Shown here: in pieces, positions 44,795 to 54,621 of the stretch
Layout of the letters: each line of letters starts with the position of its first letter
Position numbering within the stretch: the stretch's first letter is position 1
Source: an uncultured Bacteroidota bacterium
Lineage (GTDB): Bacteria > Bacteroidota > Bacteroidia > Flavobacteriales > Flavobacteriaceae
Assembly: GCA_902604715.1 (NCBI GenBank)
Contig: CACLAD010000003.1
Span: 1 to 64,000 of the forward strand
DNA length: 64,000 nt
Direction: 5' to 3'
Position numbers and translations under genes: made by a program
The notes under the pieces: model-generated
Seen by the model: only the letters and a program-made list of their open reading frames with translations
Told to the model about the DNA's origin: nothing
Database searches by the model: none

Positions 44795-47700
44795 ATGAGA
44801 ATTCAATTTCTGATTTTTTTATTTTTTACATTAACAACTTTAGCACAACAAAAAAACTCTAGCAACATAGAGTCATATTTATTGGATAGTTTTTCTGTTT
44901 CTAAAAAAAAATATAATATTAAAAGTTCTGTTGAAACCAACTCTAATTATGATGTTTACTATATTCAACAAAAATTTAATAATCTAGAGATTCACAATGC
45001 AATATCTACAATGTCAATCAAGGACGGTGAAATCAAGTCATATTCTAATCGATTCATTGATGAAAGTTTTGGTAAATCATCTCTACTGCAACCAAAAATC
45101 GATAAATATTCGGCAATAGATCAAGCACTTAATGAATTAAATATCAGAGAATTCAAAATTTCTTCAGATGGACGAACGGACACAAATATTAATAATATAG
45201 AGCCTAAATTAATCTATGTTAACAAAGACGGTAAATTACATCTTTCGTGGAATTTCAATGTAATAACTACTGACCACAAAAACTGGTACGATATTTTTGT
45301 AAGCGCAGATAATGGTGAAATTTTAATAATTGAAAATTGGATGATCAATTGTGAGTTTGATAAAGATGGTAATCATACCCATTCTCACAGTCAAAATCTC
45401 ATTGATAAGAACTTAAATAAATCTTCGATTGATGGTTCAACATATAATGTTGTATCCTTGCCAACCCCGAGTCCAAATCATGGGCCTTTTGAGTTATTAA
45501 CTAATCCCGCTGATCCAATAGCTTCACCATATGGATGGCATGATACCGATGGAATTGACGGTCCTGAACATACTATTACTCGTGGTAATAATGTTTATGC
45601 AAGAGAAGATGATGAAGGTGATGGATTAGGCACAGGAATTAATACTGATTATTCACCTGATGGTGGGGCAGAATTAAATTTTAATTTTCAACCTGATTTC
45701 TCTCTTCCCCCATCTGAAAATATGGATGCATCGATTACTAATTTGTTTTACATAAATAATATGATGCATGACATATGGTACAGATATGGTTTTGACGAGG
45801 CTAGTGGAAATTTTCAAGAAAACAATTACGGAAATGGAGGATTTGGTGGAGATAGTGTTAACGCTGATGGACAAGACGGAAGTGGTTTTAATAATGCGAG
45901 TTTTGGCACACCACCTGACGGATCAAACCCTCAGATGACTATGTTTTTATGGAGTGGTCCAGCTGGTGAACCACTAACAATTTTAAATGGACCATTGGCA
46001 GGTGAATACACAGGTCAACCTGCCGGTTTTGGTGAATCACTTCCCGATGATACACCTCTAACTGGTGTCTTAGCACTTTTATATGACCAAGGAGAACTTG
46101 GAGAGGAATCCCCAGACCCACACGATGCATGTCAAACGATTATAAATCCAACCGATTTAGCAGGTAACATCGTTGTTATTAGGCGTGGAACTTGTGAATT
46201 TGGAACTAAAATTTTAGCAGCTGAAAATGCTGGTGCAATTGCTGTTATAATGGTTAATAATGAGGCTGGAGGCCCAATAACAATGGGTGCAGGTGTTGAT
46301 GGAGGTAGTGTAAATATTCCGTCGATAATGATTAGTCAAGCTGATGGAGAGGCTTTAATTGCACAACTACAAGCTGGAGAAACAATCGATGCATCTCTAA
46401 TTAATGCTTCAAATTATACCGACTCTGATTATGATAATGAAATCATAGCTCATGAGTATGGTCATGGTATTTCAAATAGACTTATGGGAGGCGCACAAGC
46501 TGCAGGTTGTATGCAAAATGATGAACAGCAAGGAGAAGGTTTTTCAGATTGGTTTGGGCTAATGATTACACTTGGAGAAAATGATTCACCTACATTACCA
46601 AGAGGCGTTGCTACATATTCCGCAGGGCAATCTCCAACTGGAGTTGGGATTCGTAATGCACCATATTCACCTGATTTTGCAATTAACGGCTATACTTATG
46701 CTGATACAAACAATACAGCAGCTGTTAGTCAACCTCATGGAGTTGGATTTGTATTTGCAACCATGCTTTGGGATCTAACTTGGTTATTTATAGATGAGTA
46801 TGGATTTGATCCTGACCTTACTTACGGAAATGGAGGAAATAACATGATAATGCAGCTTGTTATTGACGGCCTAAAGCTTGCACCCTGCAGTTCTGGTTTT
46901 GTTGATATGAGAGATGCAATTTTACTTGCTGATGAGTTAGTTTATAACGGTGCTAATGAATGTTTAATTTGGGGTGCTTTTGCAGCTAGAGGTTTAGGAT
47001 GGGAAGCCGACCAAGGAAATGCAAGCAGTCGAACCGATCAAGTGGAAGATTTTTCAATGCCGCCAAGCTGTATGCAATCTAATAATCAAACTGATGCAGG
47101 TGTATTGTCAATTGACTCACCTCAAAGTGGAGTATTAAGTAATAGTGAAAATATTTCTATAACTGTTAGAAATTATGGTGTTTTAGGAGTTTCTAATGTC
47201 GATGTTTATTATCAAATAAATGGTGGTGATCAAATTATTGAAAATATTTCAGGTGTAATAATATCTGGTCAAAGCGTTGAGTATACTTTTGAAACAGGTG
47301 CTGACTTTTCAGTAGTTGGAGACTATGAAATAGTTGCCGGTACGTTACTTGCAAATGATGAAGACGCATCAAATGATTCTATTACAATTACCATAAGCAG
47401 TCAAGAAACATCAAATTGCCCAGATAATTATTCATTGCCAATTGCTTGGAGAGACAATTTTGAATGTTATGACCCATTTATAATTAGTGATATTGGTGAT
47501 TGGATTATGTATGATCTGGACGGAGGAACTACTTGGGGAGCTAATGCAGTAGACTTTGAAAACGAAAGTTATGTTGGTACTGGAATAGTTTATAACGATG
47601 TATTAGCAACTCCGACGGCTGGACCAATCCCTGAGTGGGACACTTATCAAGGAGACCAAGGATTATATTTTGTTGCTTCTGGTGCAAACAGCACTACTAT

Positions 47701-48265
47701 TCCAAATGATGATTGGATGATCAGTCCTGAATTTTCATTGAGTGGAATAACCTCACCTATATTCTCGATGAAAGCAAAATCCGTCAACGACACATATGGC
47801 CTTGAAAGATTTCAGATTGCCGTTGGAACCTCTACAGATTACAATGACTTCACGGTAATCTCAGATGGAGCATATATTGAGGCACCAACTGAATGGACAA
47901 CATATGAATTTGATTTATCAGCATATGAAGGTCAGAATATTAGAATTGCTATTCACTATGTTGGAAATGACTCATTTGTTCTTCAAACAGACTCCTTCAA
48001 AGTTGAAGGAACGTTAGGAATTGGAGAAAATGAAATTTCAGATTTTGAATATTATTACAATCCGTTTAATGATTTACTAATTGTAAATTCAAGTGAAATT
48101 TTGAGAAATATTCAGATTTATAACTTACTTGGTCAAAAATTAATTGAGAAAAACATCAATAATTACGGTTATCAGATAAATCTTGACAACTTGTCAACAT
48201 CAATATATTTTGTTAAAGTTGAAGGTGAAACTGGAGTTAATACATTTAAACTTAGGATTAGATAA
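44795..48265 (+). CDS. T9SS-exported M36 (fungalysin) metalloprotease with PA insert
   Basis: The 1156-residue protease has a signal peptide, a fungalysin-type propeptide (about residues 50-190) and a catalytic domain with the zinc motif HEYGH (553-557). The third ligand is Glu581 in GEGFSDWFG. A protease-associated domain is inserted before the zinc site (about 450-535; NIVVIRRGTCEFGTKILAAENAG). Downstream are a CARDB-like segment, a cleaved-adhesin-like domain (about 890-1070) and a T9SS sorting domain (IYNLLGQKLIEKNINNYGY). It should degrade extracellular protein, matching a marine particle degrader. The 119-bp upstream gap holds TATTTTTG at 44711-44718, possibly a distant promoter. Confidence 0.93.
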   Translation: MRIQFLIFLFFTLTTLAQQKNSSNIESYLLDSFSVSKKKYNIKSSVETNSNYDVYYIQQKFNNLEIHNAISTMSIKDGEIKSYSNRFIDESFGKSSLLQPKIDKYSAIDQALNELNIREFKISSDGRTDTNINNIEPKLIYVNKDGKLHLSWNFNVITTDHKNWYDIFVSADNGEILIIENWMINCEFDKDGNHTHSHSQNLIDKNLNKSSIDGSTYNVVSLPTPSPNHGPFELLTNPADPIASPYGWHDTDGIDGPEHTITRGNNVYAREDDEGDGLGTGINTDYSPDGGAELNFNFQPDFSLPPSENMDASITNLFYINNMMHDIWYRYGFDEASGNFQENNYGNGGFGGDSVNADGQDGSGFNNASFGTPPDGSNPQMTMFLWSGPAGEPLTILNGPLAGEYTGQPAGFGESLPDDTPLTGVLALLYDQGELGEESPDPHDACQTIINPTDLAGNIVVIRRGTCEFGTKILAAENAGAIAVIMVNNEAGGPITMGAGVDGGSVNIPSIMISQADGEALIAQLQAGETIDASLINASNYTDSDYDNEIIAHEYGHGISNRLMGGAQAAGCMQNDEQQGEGFSDWFGLMITLGENDSPTLPRGVATYSAGQSPTGVGIRNAPYSPDFAINGYTYADTNNTAAVSQPHGVGFVFATMLWDLTWLFIDEYGFDPDLTYGNGGNNMIMQLVIDGLKLAPCSSGFVDMRDAILLADELVYNGANECLIWGAFAARGLGWEADQGNASSRTDQVEDFSMPPSCMQSNNQTDAGVLSIDSPQSGVLSNSENISITVRNYGVLGVSNVDVYYQINGGDQIIENISGVIISGQSVEYTFETGADFSVVGDYEIVAGTLLANDEDASNDSITITISSQETSNCPDNYSLPIAWRDNFECYDPFIISDIGDWIMYDLDGGTTWGANAVDFENESYVGTGIVYNDVLATPTAGPIPEWDTYQGDQGLYFVASGANSTTIPNDDWMISPEFSLSGITSPIFSMKAKSVNDTYGLERFQIAVGTSTDYNDFTVISDGAYIEAPTEWTTYEFDLSAYEGQNIRIAIHYVGNDSFVLQTDSFKVEGTLGIGENEISDFEYYYNPFNDLLIVNSSEILRNIQIYNLLGQKLIEKNINNYGYQINLDNLSTSIYFVKVEGETGVNTFKLRIR

Positions 48266-48884
48266 TACTAGAAGGCACGTAAACAATTTTCTTATCAGAA
48301 AAATATTGGATATCAAAGATGTTTTTGATATCCAATACTTTTTTTTCACTAATACCTTTCAATTCATCATCAATATCACCACCTTTTAGAGCAATAATTC
48401 CATTTTCAATGTCATGAAATGAATAATTATTGAATCGACCTTTTGACCAATTAATTAAATTAGGCATTTTAGCAACTGCCCTAGTGACTAAAAAATCGTA
48501 ATTGCAATCTAAATCTTCAGCTCTAGACCACTGCGAATTAATATTCTTTAACTCCAACTCCTTAACAACCTCATCAACTACATCTATTTTTTTTCTTATA
48601 CTATCTACTAAAATAAAATTAGAATCAGGAAAGATTATCGCTAATGGTATTCCAGGAAAACCTCCACCTGTTCCCAAGTCTAATATAGTGGCATCTCTTT
48701 TAAATTTTATAAACTTTGCTATAGAGAGAGAATGAAGAATATGTCTGATGTAAATGTTTTCAATATCTTTTCTAGAAATAACATTTATTTTACTATTCCA
48801 TGTCTCGTAAATATTTTTTAAACTGGAAAGCTGAATAATTTGTTTCTCATTTAGATCTGGAAATTGATCAAGTATAATTTTCAT
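48258..48884 (-). CDS. rsmG: 16S rRNA (guanine527-N7)-methyltransferase
   Basis: I start at ATG 48884 (MKIILDQFPDLNEKQIIQ), giving 208 residues. The ORF track start at 48923 lies upstream of a -7 box and adds 13 atypical residues. Motifs are WNSKINVISRKDIENIYIRHILHS (about residues 28-51), LDLGTGGGFPGIPLAIIFP (SAM binding) and VTRAVAKMPNLINW. It methylates G527 of 16S rRNA. Its 3' end overlaps the M36 gene by 8 bp and contains that gene's terminator hairpin, encoding LDIKNIFDIQYF. Confidence 0.94.
   Translation of the reverse strand: MKIILDQFPDLNEKQIIQLSSLKNIYETWNSKINVISRKDIENIYIRHILHSLSIAKFIKFKRDATILDLGTGGGFPGIPLAIIFPDSNFILVDSIRKKIDVVDEVVKELELKNINSQWSRAEDLDCNYDFLVTRAVAKMPNLINWSKGRFNNYSFHDIENGIIALKGGDIDDELKGISEKKVLDIKNIFDIQYFSDKKIVYVPSSII
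48304..48346 (+). terminator. Intrinsic terminator of the M36 protease gene, inside rsmG
   Basis: A perfect 14-bp stem (48304-48317 with 48324-48337, TTGGATATCAAA/TTTGATATCCAA core) with a 6-nt loop is followed by CTTTTTTTT (48338-48346). It lies 39 bp past the M36 stop, wholly within the coding sequence of the opposite gene rsmG. Confidence 0.8.
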
Positions 48885-48900
48885 TTCAAAAGTTATTAAA

Positions 48901-48908
48901 CAAAAGTA
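48901..48908 (-). promoter_or_regulatory. -7 promoter element for rsmG
   Basis: The minus strand reads TACTTTTG, matching TAnnTTTG, 16 nt before ATG 48884. It supports that start over the longer ORF. Confidence 0.5.
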
Positions 48909-48949
48909 GGATATTGTAAACAATAATTTTAATAATTCGCACTATGTAT

Positions 48950-48957
48950 TATTTTTG
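48950..48957 (+). promoter_or_regulatory. -7 promoter element for the aminotransferase gene at 48972
   Basis: TATTTTTG matches TAnnTTTG, 14 nt before the ATG, in the gap shared with divergent rsmG. Confidence 0.45.
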
Positions 48958-48971
48958 ATAATCTTAAAATT

Positions 48972-50162
48972 ATGGAGGAATATTTATCAGAAAGAGTTAA
49001 GAATTTAGCAACATCACAAACATTAGCGATGGCTGCAAAAGCAAGAGAATTAAGAGCATCTGGAAAAGATGTTATTGGTTTGAGTCTAGGTGAGCCTGAT
49101 TTTAATATTCCTGATTTCATAAAGGAAGCAGCTAAAAAAGCTATCGATGAAAATTACAACTCTTATACACCTGTAGATGGATATGCTGATTTAAAACAAG
49201 CAATAATAAATAAGTTTGAAAGAGATAATGGACTGAAATTCACTTCTCCACAAATAGTAGTTTCCACAGGAGCAAAACAGGCTCTTTACAATATTGCTTC
49301 TGTACTTATTAATCCTGGTGACGAAGTTATATTACCTTGTCCCTATTGGGTAAGTTATGCTGATATAGTTAAATTAAAAGGTGGTATTCCTGTTGAAGTT
49401 AAAACTGATATTAAAAATAATTTTAAAATGACAGGGGACCAGCTTAGAAATGCCATAACTGAAAAGACAAAAATGGTTTGGTTCAGCTCACCTTGTAATC
49501 CTAGCGGTTCTGTTTACTCTAAAAAAGAACTTCAGGAGATATCAAATGTTCTTGAGTCTCATAAGGGTATTTTTATTGTTTCTGACGAAATTTACGAACA
49601 TATAAATTATAAGGGCGGTCATCACAGCATTGGCGGTTTTGATAATGTAAAAGACAGGACAATAACCGTTAATGGAGTTTCAAAGGCTTTTGCTATGACC
49701 GGTTGGAGAATTGGATATATTGGTGCACCGGAATGGATTGCCAGATCATGTAATAAAGTTCAAGGACAAGTGACCAGTGGTGCAAATTGTATAGCTCAAA
49801 GAGCTGTAATCACAGCTCTGACTGAAAAGCCTGAAAAAATTAAATATATGGTTGACGAATTTAAAATTCGAAGAAATTTAATCCTTGACCTTCTTAATGA
49901 TATTACAGGTTTTAAATGTAATATTCCCGATGGTGCATTTTACGTTTTTCCAAATATTTCATATTTTTTTGGAAAAACTATAGATGGATTTGAAATAAAT
50001 AATGCATCTGATATGTCAATGTTTCTTCTTGAAAAAGCATTGGTTGCAACGGTTACCGGAGATGCTTTTGGAAATCCTGATTGCATAAGGATTTCTTATG
50101 CAGCCTCAACTGAGCAAATAAAAAAAGCAGTTGAAAGAATTAAATCTGCAGTTGAAAAGTAA
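48972..50162 (+). CDS. Aspartate aminotransferase-like PLP enzyme (class I, subgroup Ib)
   Basis: The 396-residue enzyme starts MEEYLSERVKNLATSQTLAMAAKARELRASG and continues GKDVIGLSLGEPDFNIPD, the pattern of subgroup Ib aspartate/prephenate aminotransferases. The PLP lysine is in NGVSKAFAMTGWRIGYIG (about residues 234-251). Other motifs are SPCNPSGSVYS, VSDEIYEHI and the C-terminal IRISYAAS. It is a better match to AspC function than the paralogue at 15293. It is transcribed alone, 5 nt from convergent trkH. Confidence 0.92.
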   Translation: MEEYLSERVKNLATSQTLAMAAKARELRASGKDVIGLSLGEPDFNIPDFIKEAAKKAIDENYNSYTPVDGYADLKQAIINKFERDNGLKFTSPQIVVSTGAKQALYNIASVLINPGDEVILPCPYWVSYADIVKLKGGIPVEVKTDIKNNFKMTGDQLRNAITEKTKMVWFSSPCNPSGSVYSKKELQEISNVLESHKGIFIVSDEIYEHINYKGGHHSIGGFDNVKDRTITVNGVSKAFAMTGWRIGYIGAPEWIARSCNKVQGQVTSGANCIAQRAVITALTEKPEKIKYMVDEFKIRRNLILDLLNDITGFKCNIPDGAFYVFPNISYFFGKTIDGFEINNASDMSMFLLEKALVATVTGDAFGNPDCIRISYAASTEQIKKAVERIKSAVEK

Positions 50163-50167
50163 AAGAT

Positions 50168-51652
50168 CTACCTATTATTCCAAAAATAAGAAGTAAGTAT
50201 TATTAGAACAGTAAATAGCTCTAATCTCCCAAGCAACATTAAAAAAGATGACCACCACTTTGCAAGTAATGGTAATTCAAAAAAAGTATTTGTTGGCCCA
50301 AATGCTCCGATTGATGGACCCACATTTCCAAGACTTGATGCAGAAACACCAAGTGCTGATTCAAAATCAAGTCCCAGTATAGCAAAAACAATTGTTCCAA
50401 TCATGAATGAAAGCATGTAAACAATAAAGAACCCTAAAATATTGTGTGTAATTTCAGGAGAAACTGAGGTTTTATTATATCTCAATGGTATAATTGCGTG
50501 TGGATGTAAAATTTTCTTGAACTGTAAAATACCATTTCTGATAATTAAAAGATGACGCATTATTTTAAACCCACCTGATGTACTTCCTGCTGATCCTCCC
50601 AAAAACATCATACCAAAAAATAACAGTAACAATAACGGAGACCATGCGGTATAATCAGCAGTAACAAACCCAGTTGTTGTGATAATTGAAACGACCTGAA
50701 ATAGTGAATGTCTAAATACAGCTTCAACCCTGTTAAACTGACTCTCATAACTCATTAAAAAATCAGTATTAAAGTACAGTATGGTTGCAACTGAAACAGT
50801 AAACCCAATTATAAATAAACTATAAACTTTAAACTCTTCATCTTTAAAGATTTTCTTGAAATTTAATTTAAATCCAAAATAACTTAGCACAAAGTTGGTT
50901 CCTGCAAGAAACATAAATATAATAACGATATATTGAATTAAAGGATTAGAATTCCAATGACCAAGGCTCGCATTTTTAGTTGAAAAACCACCTGAGGCTA
51001 TATTACTCATGGAATGATTTATAGCATCAAAAAAAGACATTCCTGCAATCTTTAAAAAAATTGTTTCAATAATAGTGTATGAAACATATATCAACCACAA
51101 TCTTTTAGCCGTATCCGTGATTCTAGGATGTAATTTATCGGTGCTAGGACCTGGCGATTCAGCATTGAACAACTGCATTCCACCAATACCCAATAGAGGC
51201 AAAATTGCAATTGCAAATACAATCATTCCCATACCTCCTAACCAGTGAGTTATACTCCTCCAAAACAAAATACCCTCAGGTAGAACTTCAACATCATTGA
51301 TTATAGTAGAACCTGTCGCAGTATATCCGGATGTAGTTTCAAAAAATATATTTGAAAAACCATCAATAGTTCCTGTTAAAATATAAGGAATAGTTCCAGA
51401 AAATATCATGGCAACCCAACCCAAAACCACTACTAAATAACCTTCTCTTTTATTTATTTGTTTGTCGTGACTTTTGTTTAAAAACAACATTAATAGACCA
51501 ATAATTGAAACTAAAACTCCTGAAAGAAACAGATCAGCTGTAATACCGTCTTTATAAAAGTAGCTTAAAAAGGCGCTTAAAAACATAAAACCTCCATTGA
51601 TTATCAAAAGAAAACCTAGAAAATATGTTATTATTTTTATATTAATTTTCAT
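50168..51652 (-). CDS. trkH: Trk-type potassium uptake protein TrkH/KtrB
   Basis: The 494-residue channel-like subunit has about ten membrane segments and the repeated selectivity-filter loops. The first is TSGYTATGST (about residues 108-117). Later loops are SNIASGGFSTKN, TTTGFVTADY and SLGNVGPSIG, each with the key glycine. It imports K+ using ion gradients. The gene begins directly after the trkA stop, so the two form an operon in which TrkA gates TrkH. Confidence 0.96.
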   Translation of the reverse strand: MKINIKIITYFLGFLLIINGGFMFLSAFLSYFYKDGITADLFLSGVLVSIIGLLMLFLNKSHDKQINKREGYLVVVLGWVAMIFSGTIPYILTGTIDGFSNIFFETTSGYTATGSTIINDVEVLPEGILFWRSITHWLGGMGMIVFAIAILPLLGIGGMQLFNAESPGPSTDKLHPRITDTAKRLWLIYVSYTIIETIFLKIAGMSFFDAINHSMSNIASGGFSTKNASLGHWNSNPLIQYIVIIFMFLAGTNFVLSYFGFKLNFKKIFKDEEFKVYSLFIIGFTVSVATILYFNTDFLMSYESQFNRVEAVFRHSLFQVVSIITTTGFVTADYTAWSPLLLLLFFGMMFLGGSAGSTSGGFKIMRHLLIIRNGILQFKKILHPHAIIPLRYNKTSVSPEITHNILGFFIVYMLSFMIGTIVFAILGLDFESALGVSASSLGNVGPSIGAFGPTNTFFELPLLAKWWSSFLMLLGRLELFTVLIILTSYFWNNR

Positions 51653-52990
51653 TTAAAAAAGTTTTTCAACCTTTTGAATTGAATCCTTTAAGCAACAAAC
51701 CACAATTCTGTCTCCAGATAAAATTTTAAAATCTCCAAGTACTATATAACCTTTACTTTCTCTGATAACACCAGCAATAATTGCACATCTTGGAAAGTCT
51801 AAGTCTTTAATCGTTTTATTGCAAACTTCAGACTCATCGTTAACCACGTACTCTAATAATTCAGCATCCATATTTGCTAATTGAGATATTGCAACTACCT
51901 CAGCATTATGTACATGCTTTGATATAGCATCTGCAGCAAGTAATTTTTTGTTAATTAAGGTGTCAATACCGCTAATTTGAGATAATTTGTAATAATTGAG
52001 GTTGTCAACAAGTGCTATAGTTTTACTTATTCCCTTAGATTTAGCAATAAGACTTGACATAATATTATCTTCAGAATCTCCGGTTACGGCAATAAATGAA
52101 TCCATCTGGCCCAAATTCTCCTCCTCCAATAATTCAGAGTTAGTACCATCACCATAGATGATTAGACAATTTTCTAAATCTTCAGCTAACTCTTCTGCCC
52201 TTTCTTTATTAATTTCAACGATTTTTACGTTAAAATTATTAGATGATAAGTCTTCTGCTACTTTCTTACCTACTCTACCTCCACCAAGAATCATTACATT
52301 TTTAATAATCCCATTATTTTGACCTGAAAGCTTAAGTAATTCTTCTGCTCCACCAGGCTCAGTCATAAAAACTATATGATCTCCTGAGTGAAATACAGTA
52401 TCTCCTCTTGGGATTATGGTTTTTTCACCCCTCTTTATTGAGATTGGGAAAAAATGAGTTTCAGGAAATATCTCCGCAGCCTCAACTACTGTTTTTCCAA
52501 CAAATGTTGAAGTATGAGTAGCACTTAACCCCAAAGTTATAAGAGCTCCATCATCAAATTCAAACGGATCGGTAAACTCCGCTCTATTAATGGCCATATT
52601 TATCTCCTTTGAAGTTAAAATTTCTGGAGATATTAATTCACTTATTCCCAAATCTGAAAAATCAATATCTTCATTTTCTTTAAGTTCAGGATTAGAAATT
52701 CTAGCTATGGTTTTTTTGGCACCTAGTTGTTTAGCTAAATAACATGCAGTTAAGTTAACGGCTTCTGCAGCTGTAACGCCTACAAAGAGATCTGCTTCAT
52801 CAACATTTGCTTTATTCAGTGTAGAAATTGAAGTACAATCGCCTTGAACAACTCTTATATCTAATTGACTGTTAGGGAAAGTTAGTTTTTCATCATTGGA
52901 ATCTATAAGGGTAATCTCCTGCGATTCATATGATAATAATTTTGCTAAATGAGATCCAACTTCGCCAGATCCCGCAATTATTATTTTCAT
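51653..52990 (-). CDS. trkA: Trk system potassium uptake regulatory protein TrkA
   Basis: The 445-residue cytoplasmic ring protein has two RCK/TrkA-N domains with Rossmann motifs IIAGSGEVGSHLAKLL (residues 3-18) and MILGGGRVGKKVAEDL (about 229-244), each with a TrkA-C domain behind it. It binds nucleotides and controls the TrkH channel. It is the first gene of trkA-trkH, with a -7 box 22 nt upstream. The 134-bp gap to divergent porT also contains an AT-rich stretch with no further recognisable site. Confidence 0.95.
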   Translation of the reverse strand: MKIIIAGSGEVGSHLAKLLSYESQEITLIDSNDEKLTFPNSQLDIRVVQGDCTSISTLNKANVDEADLFVGVTAAEAVNLTACYLAKQLGAKKTIARISNPELKENEDIDFSDLGISELISPEILTSKEINMAINRAEFTDPFEFDDGALITLGLSATHTSTFVGKTVVEAAEIFPETHFFPISIKRGEKTIIPRGDTVFHSGDHIVFMTEPGGAEELLKLSGQNNGIIKNVMILGGGRVGKKVAEDLSSNNFNVKIVEINKERAEELAEDLENCLIIYGDGTNSELLEEENLGQMDSFIAVTGDSEDNIMSSLIAKSKGISKTIALVDNLNYYKLSQISGIDTLINKKLLAADAISKHVHNAEVVAISQLANMDAELLEYVVNDESEVCNKTIKDLDFPRCAIIAGVIRESKGYIVLGDFKILSGDRIVVCCLKDSIQKVEKLF

Positions 52991-53012
52991 TCTTCGTAAT
53001 AAATATTAGGAA

Positions 53013-53020
53013 CAAATATA
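53013..53020 (-). promoter_or_regulatory. -7 promoter element for trkA-trkH
   Basis: The minus strand reads TATATTTG, matching TAnnTTTG, 22 nt before the trkA ATG. A TTG exists 12 bp further upstream, too close to be a good -33. Confidence 0.45.
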
Positions 53021-53124
53021 ATTTATTTTGCCCAATTGGTTACTTTTAAACATAAATTGAGAAAATACAATAATCGCAAAAAAAACGGGTTATTTTATCA
53101 AGTTTTCGTTGATTTAACTGAACT

Positions 53125-53838
53125 ATGAGATTAATCATTGTTATAATTTACTTTTTTCTAATATCAACTAGCGGATATTCACAGCTTTTTACAAAAAAGA
53201 AGGTTCTTAATAATGAAAACTTTGATAAGCCTTCTGTCTCTTGGGGCTATTTCCTAGGGATGAACAATTATGATTTTAATTTTGATTATGTTTCAGATAC
53301 TTATGATATCCAAACCGAAAAATCATTTGGTTTTAATGTTGGTTTAATCGGAAATTTTAGAATCTCTGATTATTTTGATTTACGTTTTGAGCCAGGCTTA
53401 ATAATGTCTAACAGAAACTTAACTTTTAATCCTAACCAATTTGGGGAAACTGAATTTAACGCAAACCTACATTTCAGAGAAATTAAGTCAACTTATATAC
53501 ATTTTCCACTGCTGATAAAAATTTCAAGTAAAAGGGTTAATAATTTTAAGCCATATCTTCTTGGAGGAGTTTCTACAGCGATAAATCTTTCAAGTAAAGA
53601 AAACAGTGTTAATGATAATAGTTTAGGTGAATTTAGAACTAAAAAAAATGTTTTTTTCTATGAATTGGGTTTTGGAATTGATCTTTACCTGGAATGGTTT
53701 AAATTTAGCCCAAGTATTCGGGGGATTTTTGCAATTTCAGATGAACATGTTGATGATAACGACCCCTTGAGTCTTTGGACAAGTAATATTGAATTTATGA
53801 AGACAAGCGGGATACTAATAAATTTTACTTTCCAGTAA
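53125..53838 (+). CDS. porT: Type IX secretion protein PorT/SprT family (outer-membrane beta-barrel)
   Basis: The 237-residue protein has a signal peptide (about residues 1-20) and a small eight-stranded-barrel pattern. Landmarks are KPSVSWGYFLGMNNYDFNFDY (about 34-54), LRFEPGLIMSNRNLTF, STYIHFPLLIKISSKRVNN, KPYLLGGVSTAINL and a C-terminal Phe-Gln after strand GILINFTF. It fits PorT of Porphyromonas and SprT of Flavobacterium, required for T9SS secretion. Overlap with the convergent rRNA methyltransferase gene is 14 bp. Confidence 0.85.
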   Translation: MRLIIVIIYFFLISTSGYSQLFTKKKVLNNENFDKPSVSWGYFLGMNNYDFNFDYVSDTYDIQTEKSFGFNVGLIGNFRISDYFDLRFEPGLIMSNRNLTFNPNQFGETEFNANLHFREIKSTYIHFPLLIKISSKRVNNFKPYLLGGVSTAINLSSKENSVNDNSLGEFRTKKNVFFYELGFGIDLYLEWFKFSPSIRGIFAISDEHVDDNDPLSLWTSNIEFMKTSGILINFTFQ

Positions 53839-54550
53839 TCTGACTTTTCAATTCTGAAAGGATAATACCAACCGAAGTTGCCAGATTTAAACTTTCTATA
53901 TTGTCATTATATCTCTGTATTGTTATATTATGATCGATTTGAGAAGATAATGTATTACTTAAACCATTAGATTCACTTCCAAAAAATATTATTTGATTAT
54001 CAGAAAAAGTAAAATCTCTTAGATTTTGTCCGTTTAGGTCTGCTGCAACTGTGTTATAATTTTTACTATCCAAAAATTTATGAAAATCCATGTATGAAAT
54101 ATTTACTCTGCAAATTGACCCCATTGAGGCTTGAATAACTTTGGGGTTATAACAATCTACACTATTGCTAGAACAAATGATGTTTTTTATTCCAAACCAA
54201 TCACATAACCTGATGATTGTACCTAAATTTCCTGGGTCATTAATCTCCTCAAGAGCAATAATATTTGAATTGAAATCAATCTCTGAACTTTTTGGAATTT
54301 TAAATAAACCCAAAACTTTATTTGGGGTTTTTAGATTGCTGATTTGTTTTAGCTGAGAACTGCTTATCGGAATATAATAGTCAGAAATGTTATACTTTTC
54401 TGATGATGAAAAAATATCAACAACTTCTAACTTAGATCCAAGTAATTCATCAATTATTTTTTCCCCCTCAGCTATAAAAAAGCCTGATTGAATTCTATTC
54501 TTTTTTAATCTTAGAGACTTAATTAATTTTATTTGATTTTTAGTAATCAT
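53825..54550 (-). CDS. TrmH/SpoU-family RNA 2'-O-methyltransferase
   Basis: The 241-residue protein has an N-terminal substrate-binding domain (SGFFIAEGEKIIDELL, about residues 21-36). The knotted SPOUT domain follows, with ALEEINDPGNLGTIIRLCDWFG (about 99-120), FFGSESNGLSNTL and the C-terminal ESLNLATSVGIILSEL. It methylates ribose of a rRNA or tRNA position that cannot be told from sequence. It overlaps porT by 14 bp tail-to-tail, an order shared by many flavobacteria. Confidence 0.92.
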   Translation of the reverse strand: MITKNQIKLIKSLRLKKNRIQSGFFIAEGEKIIDELLGSKLEVVDIFSSSEKYNISDYYIPISSSQLKQISNLKTPNKVLGLFKIPKSSEIDFNSNIIALEEINDPGNLGTIIRLCDWFGIKNIICSSNSVDCYNPKVIQASMGSICRVNISYMDFHKFLDSKNYNTVAADLNGQNLRDFTFSDNQIIFFGSESNGLSNTLSSQIDHNITIQRYNDNIESLNLATSVGIILSELKSQITGK

Positions 54551-54621
54551 GTTATTTGTAATTCCTAACTTTACCCATAGTAAAATTAATATAAACTAAC
54601 CTCAAAACATAACCATTCTTT

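Noticed and set aside
45939-46778. His/Leu-rich ORFs on both strands within the M36 gene
   Set aside because: Composition is typical of a frame-shifted reading of an Asn/Gly/Thr-rich protein.
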